DNA of 64,000 nucleotides from Vesta saturnalis (GCA_036346205.1 JARFJB010000902.1:1125001-1189000), one strand, 5' to 3'. Numbered from the stretch's first letter, positions 34,553-46,499 are shown. Numbers and translations: made by a program. Notes: generated by a model not told the origin, from the letters alone.

Positions 34553-34553
<1 letters not shown>

Positions 34554-34557
<4 letters not shown>

Positions 34558-35002
34558 AGGTGATTCATTAATAAGTCTTACAGCCTCATGTTTAACAGTA
34601 AATATCTCGCAAAATCTTGCCTTAATCGGTACGAAGAAATAATAGGTCATTTACATAAAAAGTATTGGAGAATCGAAAAATTCTAGTGAAATGACGATTT
34701 CGCCAGTGGCGTAGAATATAGGAAAGAAAAGAACCCCCTTACCCCTGTCGTACTCCTTTGGTAGGGGACAGATGCTACATCTTAATAAATTTTAATGTAT
34801 TTTCATATGCTTATACCCATTACCGGGTATGATAAAAAAATATCCAAGAGTCTTGAAGTAACGCACAAAAATAATTTTTAGATATTGAAATAAAACACCC
34901 TGTATCTCAGTACAGAGCCATATTTTATTTAAGTATCTTGGTTTAAAACTTCATATTTTAGGTTTAGGATTTTCTGTGTAAAATATATACACTTATTAAT
35001 GA

Positions 35003-35008
<6 letters not shown>
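34554..35008. mobile_element. MITE G (455 bp)
   Basis: Terminal inverted repeat of about 20 bp: left CACAAGGTGATTCATTAATA, right CTTATTAATGAATCACT. (TA)n lies on both sides. No coding sequence. The tip GGTGATTCAT matches the CAGGGTGATTCATG inside mariner F arms, so the two may be relatives. Confidence 0.75.

Positions 35009-35060
<52 letters not shown>
35009..35060. repeat. (TA)n microsatellite
   Basis: About 26 TA units starting at the right tip of MITE G. Confidence 0.97.
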
Positions 35061-35063
<3 letters not shown>

Positions 35064-36200
35064 TTTTACTTGTACTATCTTGGAATCGTGTTGTAATAAG
35101 TTACAGACATGGAGTACCTTCATAAGCAGTGCCTATCATTTCCATTAGGAGTAATAGGAGTATTGTCTGTATCGGCAACGTAGTGAATACCGTAAATGTG
35201 ATCAATAGCATTTGAGTATCTCTCTTAAAGCCTATATACTTGGTAATTCAGGGTATTACTTGAACCTTTTTGCCATGATGGGTTTATTACGTATAGAAGA
35301 ATTAGTTATGGTATTTATAGATTTTAATCTTCGGTGTTAGTCCTTTCACAATAGCCATATCCAAAGATGATAGCGACGTGGGACATGGTAAAGTAGAATT
35401 TCTTTCATTATATGCAAATTGAGCTAGTGAACTAGTAATAATCCTTTGATGATGGTGTAACAAGATTCGTAGTTCCTTGCAAAGTGGAGGTGGCAGGCTA
35501 GTGGGAGCCGTAGTGCGCTTCCTTGTATATACGATAGTTTTGAAAGAAAAATATTTTCTCAAACAAAAATTCAGTTATTGCCAGTTTCTTAACTGGACAC
35601 AAGCACAAAACATTTGCGATTTCTCATAGAGCACCTACAGCATTTTGAAGGCTGCTCCAAAGCTGTGCATCATTAATTATTTGGACGCGTAGGCTTACGA
35701 AAATAAGCGGCTTACTCGATGAACTCGCCAAAGACGGGGCTCCGCAGTAATACGTAAAATTGTTAAAATAGCGCTTAATAAACCTTACACTTACCATAAA
35801 GAAAACTCAAATTTGGTAGAAAAAGTCAATCGCGTCACAGTGATCAAAATTTATCGGCAAAATGCCGTTAGACGTGATATTAGAGATGTTGCCTGATTAC
35901 AGAAATCATCATACGGGTCCACGGGGTAGTAGAAATATAAATTCTTAACATCTATTTTTTTGTAGTAAAACGAGCCAATAAGCTTGATATGTGTAATTAA
36001 TGTCAAAATAATTAAAAAATCTTTCAATACGTAAAAGCTTAAAACTTGCACTTATTGACAAAGATATCTTTTTGTTAGATTTAACTGGATTATTTTATTT
36101 GATGTCATGTTTATGTTTGTGAATGCTTTTACCATTTTGTTTTTCACAACTTTACGCTTATATCAGAACTTGATTAAATTTTGTTAAATGTGTTTTTTGG
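35061..36200. other. Unassigned region
   Basis: The minus-strand open frame at 35302-35562 (86 residues, Ser/Leu/Pro-rich) has no motif I recognise. The stretch looks like old repeat DNA. No gene is supported. Confidence 0.4.
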
Positions 36201-36229
36201 CTGACATTTTTCATTGTTAGCTTTCACCG

Positions 36230-36490
36230 TTAGAGAATGTTCTGATTTGTCATCATCAGTTTAACAATATTTGATTTCTAATGACCTAGTTATTCTTTAC
36301 TAAAATTTAATTCTATAGTTGGCTTTATACGTTTGTCAAACTGCAATATTAAAAGCAGGCTGATGTTTATGTTTTAATTTTTCAACTTTGACAAAATCTT
36401 TATCAACATCTTTAACAATTTTAATAGATACTACTAATGACGAAGATAACTGTAAGTGTTATCGAAACGTTTAGATTGTATAATTTAAAA
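36230..36490. other. Two hammerhead-like core motifs
   Basis: On the minus strand at about 36265-36242, CTGATGA is followed by a small hairpin (TGACAAATCA) and then GAAC. On the plus strand at about 36436-36470, ATGACGA is followed by a perfect 6-bp hairpin (GATAAC...GTTATC) and GAAACG. Both resemble the CUGANGA-stem II-GAAA core of hammerhead ribozymes that occur in some retroelements. Neither is a perfect core and I could not establish stems I and III. Confidence 0.35.
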
Positions 36491-38600
36491 TACACCATTA
36501 AAAAAACCAAAAAAGATAAGTATTTTATTAGCAACGCTAACTAATGAGATAATAATATTTGATAAAACGCAAACACTTTGACTTCCTTTACGACTTCCGA
36601 AACTATTCGCTTTAAATCTCTACAATATTCTTAACTTTGCGAGCATATGCTCTTTTATTTCAATTAAATTCAAAATAATAAACAATCAACCATTAATTGC
36701 ATTTTAAAAACGTAAATATTTATCAAAATAATATCACAGTTACCTAATATCTTTATCTATTAATCTACTTTTGTGAAATATAATTACCAAAACTCTTTTT
36801 ATTCACCTGGATTCATCTGCACATTCGGTATTACTCTATGAGCAATATAAACTAAATATTAACTCAATTTCCAAAATGGTAGAAAACGGCATAAACTTTT
36901 TGTCTATAATTCATTAATTGAAATGTATGAAACATAGTTTGCTTCCAGTTCAAAATGAAAGTAATTTCTACTGACATATCTAGAATTTGTATCAAAACAT
37001 TAAATCATTTAATAATATTTTTTGTGCAATTTCCAAAAATAAGACACTCTTAATACTTATTATGTGCACAAAATTTGGTAAGTAGGAACGCCATTTAGTT
37101 TACTAAATACTTATGAACAAATAAATAACTTACGTGAATCGTTTATCAAAATCAACGGACTGCAAAATAGTTCACTTTGCTAATGCAAGTAAATTTAGCC
37201 AGCAACTCGGCTTAATAGTTTTTTGAGTTGCCTAATATCCAAATAAGCGGGTATTAAAGTTTCAAATTCCAACCCTTCATTCACAATAACTTTCGTAACT
37301 AAAACATCAAATAATACAGTTGTAAATCTTTTTCCTACTATCATTTAGATCGAATTCCCTGGAAGAAGAATTAATGAGTTTTGATGTTCAACTACACCAG
37401 ACAATAATTCAAATTAAAATTGAATATCTCACACTCTTTTTTTTAATGCAATATAGGCAACAGTATTTCCAATATGTGTATCATTCATTTTTCTTCAAGC
37501 AATAAAGCGCACTTTAAAAAATCCTTGTAACAGCAACAACTCCTTGTTCAGAATGCACTCAAGAGCAGTTGCAGAAGTGTGGAGGTCACACGAACTATTC
37601 CCGTTGATGTAACTGTTCGAGGTTAAACACTTCTTCGTTACTAGATAACGCCTACACCAGCGATCAAAACTCTAACCTACATATTCATAGTTTTTCACTT
37701 ATGAAAATGTTTCGAGTACGGTTTATTCGACACACTTACTAATTACACAAAGATTCACATTATAGCTCAATAAAGGCTTTAAGATTTAAGATTCCTTTTC
37801 TTATAGACAATATAATTAGCCTCTTTCACGTTATTTAACTTTACGTTACGCTTAAGTATCATTTACAGTCCCGGTCGCTCTTATTTGAAAATTTCTAATG
37901 AACTTTCATGATCAACTATAAAGGAACTGCACGTAATATTTAATTTATTAATCCCTTAGGAGTTTCTGTACTTCATAAAGAGATACCGTGTAAAATTTAA
38001 GTAATGTAATATAATTTTTATGCTTAACGTGTAGCTTCACTGACGTCTATTTATCGAAACTGTAACCATCACCCCTTCCGTTTAATTTGACCAATAGTAC
38101 ACACTTCTAGGTATTACGTTCAACGCGAAAAGAACGTATGTGTGCATCATCATCAACAAGAATATTCAAATAGAAATTCGACTTGTGCAATTGCACCAAA
38201 TACATTGGCACTATGTATAAATTCTAAGTTGAAATTCTTATTTCAACTCGTTATACTTACTGTAACTTTCTCCGCACTTTAACGATAATTTTCGTGATAA
38301 ATTCAAGTTTGATATCATAGATCAAATATTCAAAAATTGTAAAAGCGTTACTTACGGTTTTTGAAATCCTGAATATCACCATGACAGTTTACATAAGAAA
38401 ATTTACGAATCAATTTTTGAACGTTATTAGCATTTCTCTTTTATACTGAAACCCTAATTAATCATTATAACTTGTTTTTACGAGTGGGGTGATTAAGATT
38501 TTGGTAACATTTACCCTACTGTACGTTATTTGCATATCTTGGTCAGGAATATTTCATTTATATACATACACATTTGATTAGGAAAATTTATTTCCGAAGC
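36491..38600. other. Gene-free region, probable 5' intron or flank of the Ig gene
   Basis: No coding block is recognised. Minus-strand donor-like GTAAGT words occur after 38364 (CAAAAACC-GTAAGT), 38270 (AAGTTACA-GTAAGT) and 37136 (GATTCAC-GTAAGT). Any of these could end a non-coding or tiny first exon of the Ig gene, but none is proven. Confidence 0.4.
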
Positions 38601-38625
38601 TACACTGTGCTTCCACGTAAATATG

Positions 38626-38727
38626 TCTACTCTCTCCAACTTGTGGCGCTATTGCTTGACGCTTTCTCAATACAAAGACCGATAGCCAAAAACAGTAATA
38701 TCATAGGTGTGCCATTTCTACATTTCA
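38626..38727 (-). CDS. Possible signal-peptide exon of the Ig gene (uncertain)
   Basis: The minus strand from ATG 38727 reads MKCRNGTPMILLFLAIGLCI followed by EKASSNSATSWRE and a stop, a plausible secretion signal. It lies upstream of and on the same strand as the Ig gene, which lacks its start. Candidate splice points with the needed phase (one base left over) exist only at weak donors (GTCTTT, GTTGGA). It may be chance. Confidence 0.25.
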
Positions 38728-38879
38728 TTAATTTTCCACTTAAAAAATAATTCTTTAAGCGGTCAAATCTTTTCATTACAGGTCCAAATATCACAGTTGA
38801 TAAATATACTTTAAAAGTATTTATCCTTGGACAAATGCTCACTTACACGATTCGAAAGATACTGAGGATATTTACCTGT

Positions 38880-39514
38880 GTGGTGTTTTAATGTCATTTG
38901 AATCTGTTACAACTTCAATTTTACGCTAACCTAATGTTAAATCTAAAATACAATTAGGGTTAGGCACATTTTTATTTAAAAACTGTACAATACGAAACCA
39001 CTTAATAACACTGTGAACATGGAATCTACAAAGGAACATTAAATTACAGTGATAGAACATTTTTAAGTGAATTACAAAGATAATCAACTTCTCTTATGTG
39101 TTTTGGTTAATAAAGAGGCGCTTGGTCAAATATTAATGTTTGACCATCCATTCTGTATAAATTAACCTTATCCATGTAAATTAAATTCAATCAACTCCAT
39201 CATAAACACATTAACAAATATCAAAAGTAAATATCTGGTGTAGAACGACATACAATCTTCCAATCTACAATGTGAAAATTAAAAAAAATTAAATAATGTT
39301 GTAGGATAATTATACAAATTTTTTTTTAACCCGACGATGAATTGATCGAGGGTTTACATTTTAGAGGTTTTTTTGTCGGGAATTTTATTAATTTTTAATT
39401 TAAAGTTACTTAAAAAAATAAATAATTTTGGTTAAGTAACGTCTCACCTCACTTTTGATTAAACCGAAATAAATACATTATAATTTGTCTAAAATGAAGG
39501 TCATAAAAATATTG
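38880..39514. other. Spacer with no gene
   Basis: AT-rich DNA between the possible Ig-gene 5' end and the 3' end of the ionotropic receptor. Nothing is recognised. Confidence 0.5.
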
Positions 39515-41292
39515 TTAAACAACCACTACAACTCTGGTTTCTTTTTTTCTTGATAAGAGTTTATAGATTGTTATCTCCAACACAAACACCAAAGAAGCAA
39601 TCAAACAACCCACTCCATAAATCACAAAAAATACATACAAATGCTCTAAAGTAAGTGTTAAAACTACCAAGTTTGTGCGAAAAGGCTTCATATTATCATC
39701 TAAATTTTTATAAAAGTTTTTTTCTGACATTTGGTAGATTCCAGCCTCTTTTAATATTGCAATTACTTTATTTAGTGTCCTCATAAAATAATGTCCCTTT
39801 CGCATTCTGAATCTAGTGGAAGTCGATTTTATAACCACATTATCTTCTATCGTTGTAATTATAGTTTTATAATCCTGTTGCCATACGTTGATATCTAAAT
39901 CCCCCACTAAGGTAGCACTTTCACGTTTAAATACCGCAAGATAGATTGGATCTGCTCTGGTATCATTTAAATAATTGAATTTACGTTTGATTCTAGAATA
40001 TAAAGTGTGTTCGGGTTCTTCTGCTTTGAAATAGACATAGAAACTGTAATATATGTGTATTATATAGTCTGAGTTAACCAAATCTTCAATATCTCTTATT
40101 TTTGTATCGTATTTAGGAATCGATAGAATATTGAACAGGTTTGATGTAAAAGCAATTTGAATATGAATGCAATAAAATAAATAAACCACAACAAGCCATT
40201 TCATTACTCCTGTTGTTGGTATATTATTTATACCAACTCCAAATAAAAGTGATGTAACGTTACCAAACACCATTAACAACTTTTCAGTTTTATTGGTGTA
40301 ATCAATGCTTACAACAGAAATCCACCAAACAAAAACCATTAATGGTAAAGTTATTCCAACTGCAATCCACGTTCCTGTTTTAAAAATAAATTTTAGATTG
40401 TTAATTAATGGTATCTTCAAAGGAGAAGGAACAACCCAAAATAATTGGTGGTGTAAACAATTAAACTTTTATCTACATAATCAAAATAATCTATATTCAC
40501 CGCATCATCAAACCTTGCAATCAAATCATATCGATTGACTGCTTCATCAAAAGGTGTCTTAACAGCAACAATGCTCAAATTTAAACTTTTAGCCATTGTT
40601 TGAAATACACGTATGAATGTATAACAAGAAATTAGACCACAGTTTTGTAAAAGAAAATGGAAATAATTGATCAATGGGGTTGAAATAATAAAAGTACATT
40701 GATCAAAGTTTCTAACATCATTTTCATAATTTATTCTTATATCGTGCCCACACGTTTGTGATTTGAATAATTTTGCTGTTTTTCCGCACTTATTTTCTTT
40801 TTGATGGGGATTACATGTGTAAAAAGTTACTCTATCATCTTCATGCAACGTTACTATTGCGTTAAAAATGTCATACATCCAAAGATTTAAAAAGATATCC
40901 GTTAGATTTGTAGAGGGTAAAACAAAAATAAATTTTCCTCTTGGTGATATTGATCTATCCCAAACAGTGCTTGAGTTTAGGTGTTCTAAAATATTTGTTA
41001 AGGTATTAAACGAATGAGTTTGAATTACCCAATTAGTTCCTCCATAGGTGTTGTCTGTTTTAGTTACATTTTTAAATGGATCCACCATAATAAGCGGATT
41101 ATAGGATGTATGAGTGACGTAGTTACTTTGGTCGTCAGAAACCACATACACTATTTCACCCATATCAAAAATGTGTTGCATTAAATCCGTAATACAAGAA
41201 ATTATTAGAGATTTATTTTGCGTTTTAACAAATGGATTTCCCTTGGCTATCTCTAACATATTTAAAAATACCCATACTATTGAAATGTACAT
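39515..41292 (-). CDS. Divergent ionotropic receptor (IR), intronless, one frameshift
   Basis: Variant ionotropic glutamate receptor of the insect chemosensory IR class, a ligand-gated cation channel subunit of sensory neurons. The first frame (41292-40417, 291 residues) starts MYISIVWVFLNMLEIAKGN (signal-peptide-like), then the extracellular part, then ligand-binding lobe S1 (LNLSIVAVKTPFDEAVNRYD). The second frame (40420-39515) continues: TM1 (TWIAVGITLPLMVFVWWISV), pore and TM2 (GVMKWLVVVYLFYCIHIQI), lobe S2, and TM3 (VFFVIYGVGCLIASLVFVLE), then a short basic tail. The frames meet at about 40430, where the sense strand reads TATTTTGGGTTG. A one-base change restores VVPSPLKIPLIN, as expected before TM1. 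Total length near 590 residues is normal for divergent IRs. Only one lesion: either a young pseudogene, an assembly error or an allele. Confidence 0.85.
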
Positions 41293-41974
41293 TTTTACTC
41301 AAACACTTAACAAACAATGTCTCATATACAAGTACAAGTATTTTACAGAATATCGACAATGTGGAAATAATATACCCTCATTATTCTAACATTATTCACT
41401 GTCATGTTAAAAAACAAACAAAAAATAAAAAACTAATGTATTGAATATAAAGCAGAATTATATCATAATAAAATCAGTATTGATTTACTGTCCGTTATAT
41501 ACTTATGCATAATGAAGCCACTATTCCCCCTGCTCCCAAATGTTATACGTTTTCAGTGAGATGGGTAGCTTCAATCATTTTCAAAAATAAGAATATTTAC
41601 GCATCATAAGGCGTAACATGCATTTCGTTATTGCCTTCGTACGCCATATACACGTACCTACTTATGTAATGAACGTCCTATAAACATTTTCAATTCTCAC
41701 ATTAAGTTATAATAAAAATTCCAACTAAAATATTAGAGCTCGTGACCCCATTGGCTTTGTTAGTTACCTTGAAATAATACAAATTAACCCCCACTTTATT
41801 TATGATTAATGATGATTCCAAATTTTATTTTATTATCAAAAGTTATTGTTCTATAGTAACGTTAAACTTAAATAAAGTACTAACTGTGTAGTTTCTGTTG
41901 GTTAAACATACATATGTGAGTTTTGATGTCTCTATAACGAAGTTTCTTAATCATAAAATCATAAATGATACTAT

Positions 41975-41977
<3 letters not shown>
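41293..41977. other. Upstream region of the ionotropic receptor
   Basis: No coding sequence. It would contain the receptor promoter and 5' UTR on the minus strand. I see no motif that I can defend. Confidence 0.4.

Positions 41978-42022
<45 letters not shown>
41978..42022. repeat. (TA)n microsatellite
   Basis: About 22 TA units, next to sequence leading into a mariner fragment. Confidence 0.97.
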
Positions 42023-42026
<4 letters not shown>

Positions 42027-42176
42027 CACCAGAGCGCGCATTTTTAACTAAAAGTTGAAAACGTCATTCTCCCCGAAAATCTTAATAAGGAGGTAAGTTG
42101 TATTTTGGTTTTTTTAATTACGTATAACATTTTACAACTTTGATTTATTACTTATGGCTCTCTCTTTCGAAATAAA

Positions 42177-42193
42177 GAGAGGGGGGGGGGAGA
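42177..42193. repeat. Purine/G run
   Basis: AGAGA followed by ten G residues (42181-42190). Confidence 0.9.
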
Positions 42194-42201
42194 AGAAAGG
42201 G

Positions 42202-42314
42202 ATTGGTCTAACCGATTTTAATGAGTTTAAATTATTGCAAAAATACACAGCTTTATTAATCCATAAACTATCCTTCAAACGAGACACATTAAAATCGGTT
42301 AGAGCAATCCCAAT
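42202..42314. repeat. Inverted repeat at the edge of mariner H
   Basis: GGTCTAACCGATTTTAATG is repeated inverted as CATTAAAATCGGTTAGAGC about 80 bases later. Probably the inner end of a mariner arm, folded next to the transposase C-terminus. Confidence 0.55.
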
Positions 42315-42610
42315 ATATATACATAAATACCAGGCATCTCTCGAATTTTCTAACAGCCCATTTTAATTCTTTGACGAAGAGTACGCACATCAGGAATCGG
42401 TCGGAAGGGAGTAAATTATGTTTTAAGCGCCCCCACAAATAATAGTCTAATGGATTAAGGTCGGGAGAAATATACGCTCTTGGCCCTCCACAACCTATCC
42501 ATTTATTCCGGAATGTTTCATGGGTGTATTCTCCCACTTTTCGCCAAAGTGAGCTGGGGCGCCATCATGCATCAACAAAAATACATAAATATTATTCACA
42601 GACATGTCGT
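42315..42610 (-). pseudogene. Mariner H transposase C-terminal fragment
   Basis: The minus strand reads MHDGAPAHFGEKWENT (about 42575, second Asp); then, after a frame change, FRNKWIGCGGPRAY and SPDLNPLDYYLWGRLKHNLL (third Asp); then a tail KFERCLVFMYIYWDCSNRF. This is a mariner-type DDD transposase without its N-terminal half. The Asp spacing cannot be trusted because of the frameshift. Confidence 0.75.
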
Positions 42611-42619
42611 TTGCGTCTT

Positions 42620-43569
42620 GTGTAAAATGGTTAGGACCACTTCAAGATACACAGCCTTCACGGTAATGGAAAACTGGTTCACAAGAAGATGATAAAAATA
42701 GGAAATGAAAAAGCAAAAAATACCGATAAAAAAGGGTCAACTCACAGATGGGAGTGTGGTCAAGATGTGAGGATGAAAATCTGGTCTAAAGAAAAAAATT
42801 ATACAACAAAAATAGGAAATAGATCCAAAGGTTGCGTAGGTTAAAAAAAGGAAAATACTACGTATTTCATTCCAAGGGGGGAGGGCGAGCTGCTTCAGCT
42901 TTCCAACCTCCTTCAGCCACAATCATGGATTCCCAGCATACATACATTACGTATATATGCATGGTGGGATTAAGGATAGGTGTGGTTAGGATACGATCGG
43001 AAAGAACGGAGTTAGGGTTCTGAGGGGGGAAATACTACCCCAACATTCGCCTAAATAGCCGTACATGGTGTGCTTATACGCAGTGACCATGCCGCTGCAT
43101 GTGTATCAGGATAACCCCCTGAAATAACCTCATACAGGGTAAACGGTAACGGGAATCGAACAATTAATTTCTCATAAACAAAATGAGGAATTCACAGGTG
43201 TAATTAAAGGCAATAAAAACTAGACAAGTGAGCCAGTACGACTTGTCTACAAAAATACTATAGAACATTTTGAAACGCTATGTAAAAAATAAAAATTACC
43301 ATTTTGTGTTTTGGTATTGTAACCATTACAAAATTGTAATAATCATGTATTGATAATACTCATACACACTATGTCCCAAATTTGGCTTACATGTATTGCT
43401 ATCCCGGAAACCGTCGTAGTTCCACGTAGAGAACCTTATTACAAATTTAAATCTGTCTTAAGATTTGATTTATCTTTTGTGGTTTTTGAGGTAGTAGGAA
43501 AAAGCCAAAATGCTGCATTTTTTTCATGCAGTTCGTAACATGGATTTTTGATTAATAAATTATTAGGGC
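42620..43569. other. Unassigned spacer
   Basis: No gene. CATACAGGGTAAACGG at about 43130 resembles a mariner tip (CAGGG), but I could not pair it with another end. Confidence 0.35.
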
Positions 43570-44021
43570 ACTTTTATAAGGGGAATTTAATAAAGATAAA
43601 ATTTTCTAGCTTCATCTGTTTCTGAGATGTTTAGAAAAACATTTTTATTTTCCTACCGGCGCCATATTAGGTTTTTGCATTTCTGAAAGAATCTCTTCAA
43701 CAGCTTTTGAGTGATGTATCACAAGCCTAGGTTAATAGTTTCTTTAAACTTCAAAATTTTAAATTATTGCTTTTAGATAGTAGGCTTTGATTACGCGTGA
43801 TCGCCATCATGATACAAAAGAATGCCTCGTGTCATTATTCCACTTCCTTAAATTTAAATAGGGTTATTTATTTAAAAATTGACATCAAGGCAACATCTTA
43901 GACTTCTAGTTAAGAACTTCCTATATATTATTACATTTACACTAGCTATCTAATATCCTAATAATTGAATAGAACTTTAATAGAATTAGCACAACTATGG
44001 GACAAAGATCTAGTAAAAAAA

Positions 44022-44216
44022 TTAATGGCTCCCTCCATTTTCAACACATTTTTCACACTTCTCCAACACCTTATGGGTGTATTTCAGTTCCGTTAAAACA
44101 TATTGTACCATGACTTTCAACTCCTGTCGATTTTCAGTCGAAAAATATCCATACATCTCATTTTTAGAATATCCCCATAAATAAAAATCGGGAGGTGTCA
44201 GGTCTGGTGACATCAC
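44022..44216 (-). pseudogene. Mariner I transposase fragment
   Basis: A 64-residue frame with SPDLTPPDFYLWGYSKNEMY and VLEKCEKCVENGGSH, the C-terminal sixth of a mariner transposase. The rest is unreadable. Confidence 0.7.
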
Positions 44217-44814
44217 CCTCTATTATTGGGGATAATAGTTCCGTCAAAAGTGTTTCTGAGGAGCCCCATTACCTCTCTGGTATTGTGAGACCGACAGCCA
44301 CGTTGTTAGAACTAAATGGTAGGCCATTCGTTTGGAGGAACAGCAGTCCCGGTATCAGGAATAATTTGTTCCTGCTATAATCGCAAATATCTATTTCCAG
44401 TTAGATTTTTGTCGAAATAAACAGCGCAGTCAATTTGTTGGCTAAAATACAATTAAGTATATGTTTTGTTTTGTTTTTCAGACGTAATAAGGGCTATTTT
44501 TAAAACTACCTATAACGTCAATCCTCGCATTAAACCCAAATCTTGTTTATAAACATTTTATCTAAATTATTTGGATTTTTCTTACCGAAGTATTTAGGTC
44601 GACATGTTCCACTATGGTCGCATTTTTTGCTTCATTATTTTTGGTATAAGTTTTGGGTTTTGGTTTCAAAAAAGATCCATAAGCCAACAAGTTCATAACT
44701 AAAATTTAGGTTAATGTTGCTTGGGAAATGTTTTTCATGTGCTTGTGCTACAGCTTCTGCATTCCTGTTAGCTTTAAAATAGAGTTCAATCATATCTAAA
44801 TTTTATTCATTATT

Positions 44815-44960
44815 AATAATTTTATTAAATACATAAATAAAAAGTTTACCTCGAGTAGGATTTGAACCTACGACCTGTACTTTGCTAGAGTACCGCGCTA
44901 AGCAACTGAGCTATCGAGCTACAAGCCCCTATCGATGTAAATTTTGTCTTTATGTGTTCT
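44815..44960 (-). mobile_element. tRNA-cored mobile unit (copy B)
   Basis: Same leader (GACAAAATTTACATCGAT on the minus strand at about 44950), tRNA-like core 44848-44920 and trailer (TAAACTTTTTATTTATGT) as copy A. No clear target-site duplication is seen, perhaps because copy C, inverted, follows 100 bp later. Confidence 0.7.
44848..44920 (-). tRNA. tRNA-like cloverleaf (copy B)
   Basis: 73 nt, same anticodon stem and loop (GTACT-CTAGCAA-AGTAC) and T arm (GTAGG-TTCAAAT-CCTAC) as copy A. Acceptor AGCTCGA/TCGAGGT has one mismatch and the D stem one mismatch. Probably a non-functional copy. Confidence 0.65.
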
Positions 44961-45021
44961 AAATATAATGAGATTACTATCAAATTACTTATATTAATGG
45001 AATGCGAGCCTGCAATATCGT

Positions 45022-45100
45022 TCTACATTCATAAAGACAAAATTTGCATCGATTGGGGCTTGTATCTCGATAGCTCAGTTGGTAGAGCGGAACTCTATAA
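45022..45100 (+). tRNA. Truncated tRNA-like unit (copy C)
   Basis: Leader CATAAAGACAAAATTTGCAT then GATTGGGGCTTGT, followed by the tRNA 5' half (ATCTCGATAGCTCAGTTGGT, then AGAGCGGAACTCT). Homology stops in the anticodon arm at about 45095. It is inverted relative to copy B. Confidence 0.6.
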
Positions 45101-45479
45101 TAACCATACATACAAGTGCTTGAAAAAACTTTTGTAAAAAAAATAAATTTCGCAATTTAATAACAACTTAGGGATATGTTACGAGGCATTCTTTTATTTT
45201 CTAATGGCGGCCACGCGTAATCAAAGCCTACTATGAAAAAAAAATCATAATTTCAAATTGGGAAGTATGGAAGTCATTAAACAGCTCTTGAAAGAGTAAG
45301 AGAGAAAATAAAAAGTTCATGTAAATATCTCGAAAATAAATCAAGCTAAACAATTATTTTTGTCTTTATTAAATTTACTATGAAAAAAACCAATAATTTC
45401 AAATTTTGTAGCTTATGGTAACTATTAAGCAAGCCTTGTATAATGAGCATCCAATTACAGCGCTATTATAATCATATAC

Positions 45480-45947
45480 GGTCCAAATGAGAATAACAAG
45501 AAAGAAATAAAGGAAAATTTTTGGGAAAAATTACAAGAAGTCGCAAAAGCTGATGATGATATCGGGGACTTCAACGGGAGAGTTGGTAATGACGTAAAAA
45601 GTAGTGAATCCACGGTTGGAAAGTACGGAGAAAGTGTGAAAAACTCAAACGGAAACATGATTATTGACTTCTGTATTATAAATGATTTAGTAGTAGCAAA
45701 TACATTCTTTATCCACAAAGAGATCCATAAATACACTAGACAGATTAAAAGTAGAAGTGAAAGATCTATAATCGATCTAGTACTGATTAAAAGAACAAAG
45801 CTCAAGTCAATTAAAGATGTTAAAGTAAAGAGAGGGTATGAAGTAGGTTCAGATCATTTTTTAGTAGAAGCAAAGTTAAAAGAAGAAAGAGGAGTAATAC
45901 AAAGACAAGGGGAATATATGAAAAAGTTCACAATCATTAGGAGTTAA
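45480..45947 (+). pseudogene. Endonuclease domain of the 45-kb non-LTR element
   Basis: Reads ENFWEKLQEVAKADDDIGDF, then NGRVGNDV (the GDFN-type motif), GKYGESVKNSNGNMIIDFCI, VVANTFFIHKEIHKYTRQI, RSIIDLVLI (the final IDxI), and EVGSDHFLVEAKL with the catalytic SDH. The C-terminal two thirds of an AP-like endonuclease are readable in one frame; the N-terminal third is absent. Confidence 0.8.
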
Positions 45948-46499
45948 TAACTTGGTTTAGAGGAAATAAGGAAAAAGTACCAACACGAAGTTGAAAAAGA
46001 AATACAGCAATACTGGAGAAATAACCTCAACGACGGTTTGGAAAACAGCTGGGAAATGTTTAAGTGTATTCTAATTAATGCAGCAACAAAGCTATGTGGT
46101 GTAGTTCGATACAAAAATAAGAAAAAACACACGCCGTAGTGGAATTGTGAAATTAAAAAACAGTAAAAAGGAAAAAGGAGTTATGGAAGAAGTATCTTCA
46201 GTGAAAAAATAGTTATGACTACCAGAAGTATAAAGAGCAAATAAGTCTAGACAAGAAGTTAGTAAAAGAAGGTAAACTGAAGTCATGGGAAGACTTCGAG
46301 TTGAAAATGGAAATACAAGGTCAAGGAAACCAAATTGCTATATAGAACGCTGAAAACATTAAAGAAAGGTAAAATTAATAAACAGCAGTATATTAAAAGC
46401 AAAGAAGGAACGGTAATAACTATAGATGAACAAATAAGACACATATGGTTCCATCATTTCAGTGAATTATTTGAATACCAAAACTTAACGGAACAAACC

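Larger units (their letters stand above)
43570..45400 (-). mobile_element. Mariner element I with tRNA-like insertions
   Basis: Bases about 43570-43850 pair inverted with about 45170-45400 (AAGGCTTTGATTACGCGTG-like against CACGCGTAATCAAAGCCTAC; AATTTAATAAAG against CTTTATTAAATT). The tips are too eroded to place. Transposase debris at 44216-44022 (minus) reads SPDLTPPDFYLWGYSKNEMY, the third-Asp region, with a Lys-rich tail. Between the transposase piece and the right arm lie two inverted copies of the tRNA-cored unit (44.85 and 45.06 kb). Confidence 0.65.

Noticed and set aside
35302..35562. 86-residue minus-strand frame as a gene
   Set aside because: No recognisable domain, no splice or promoter support.
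36242..36470. Firm annotation as hammerhead ribozymes
   Set aside because: Core deviations and no defined stems I and III; kept only as a low-confidence motif.
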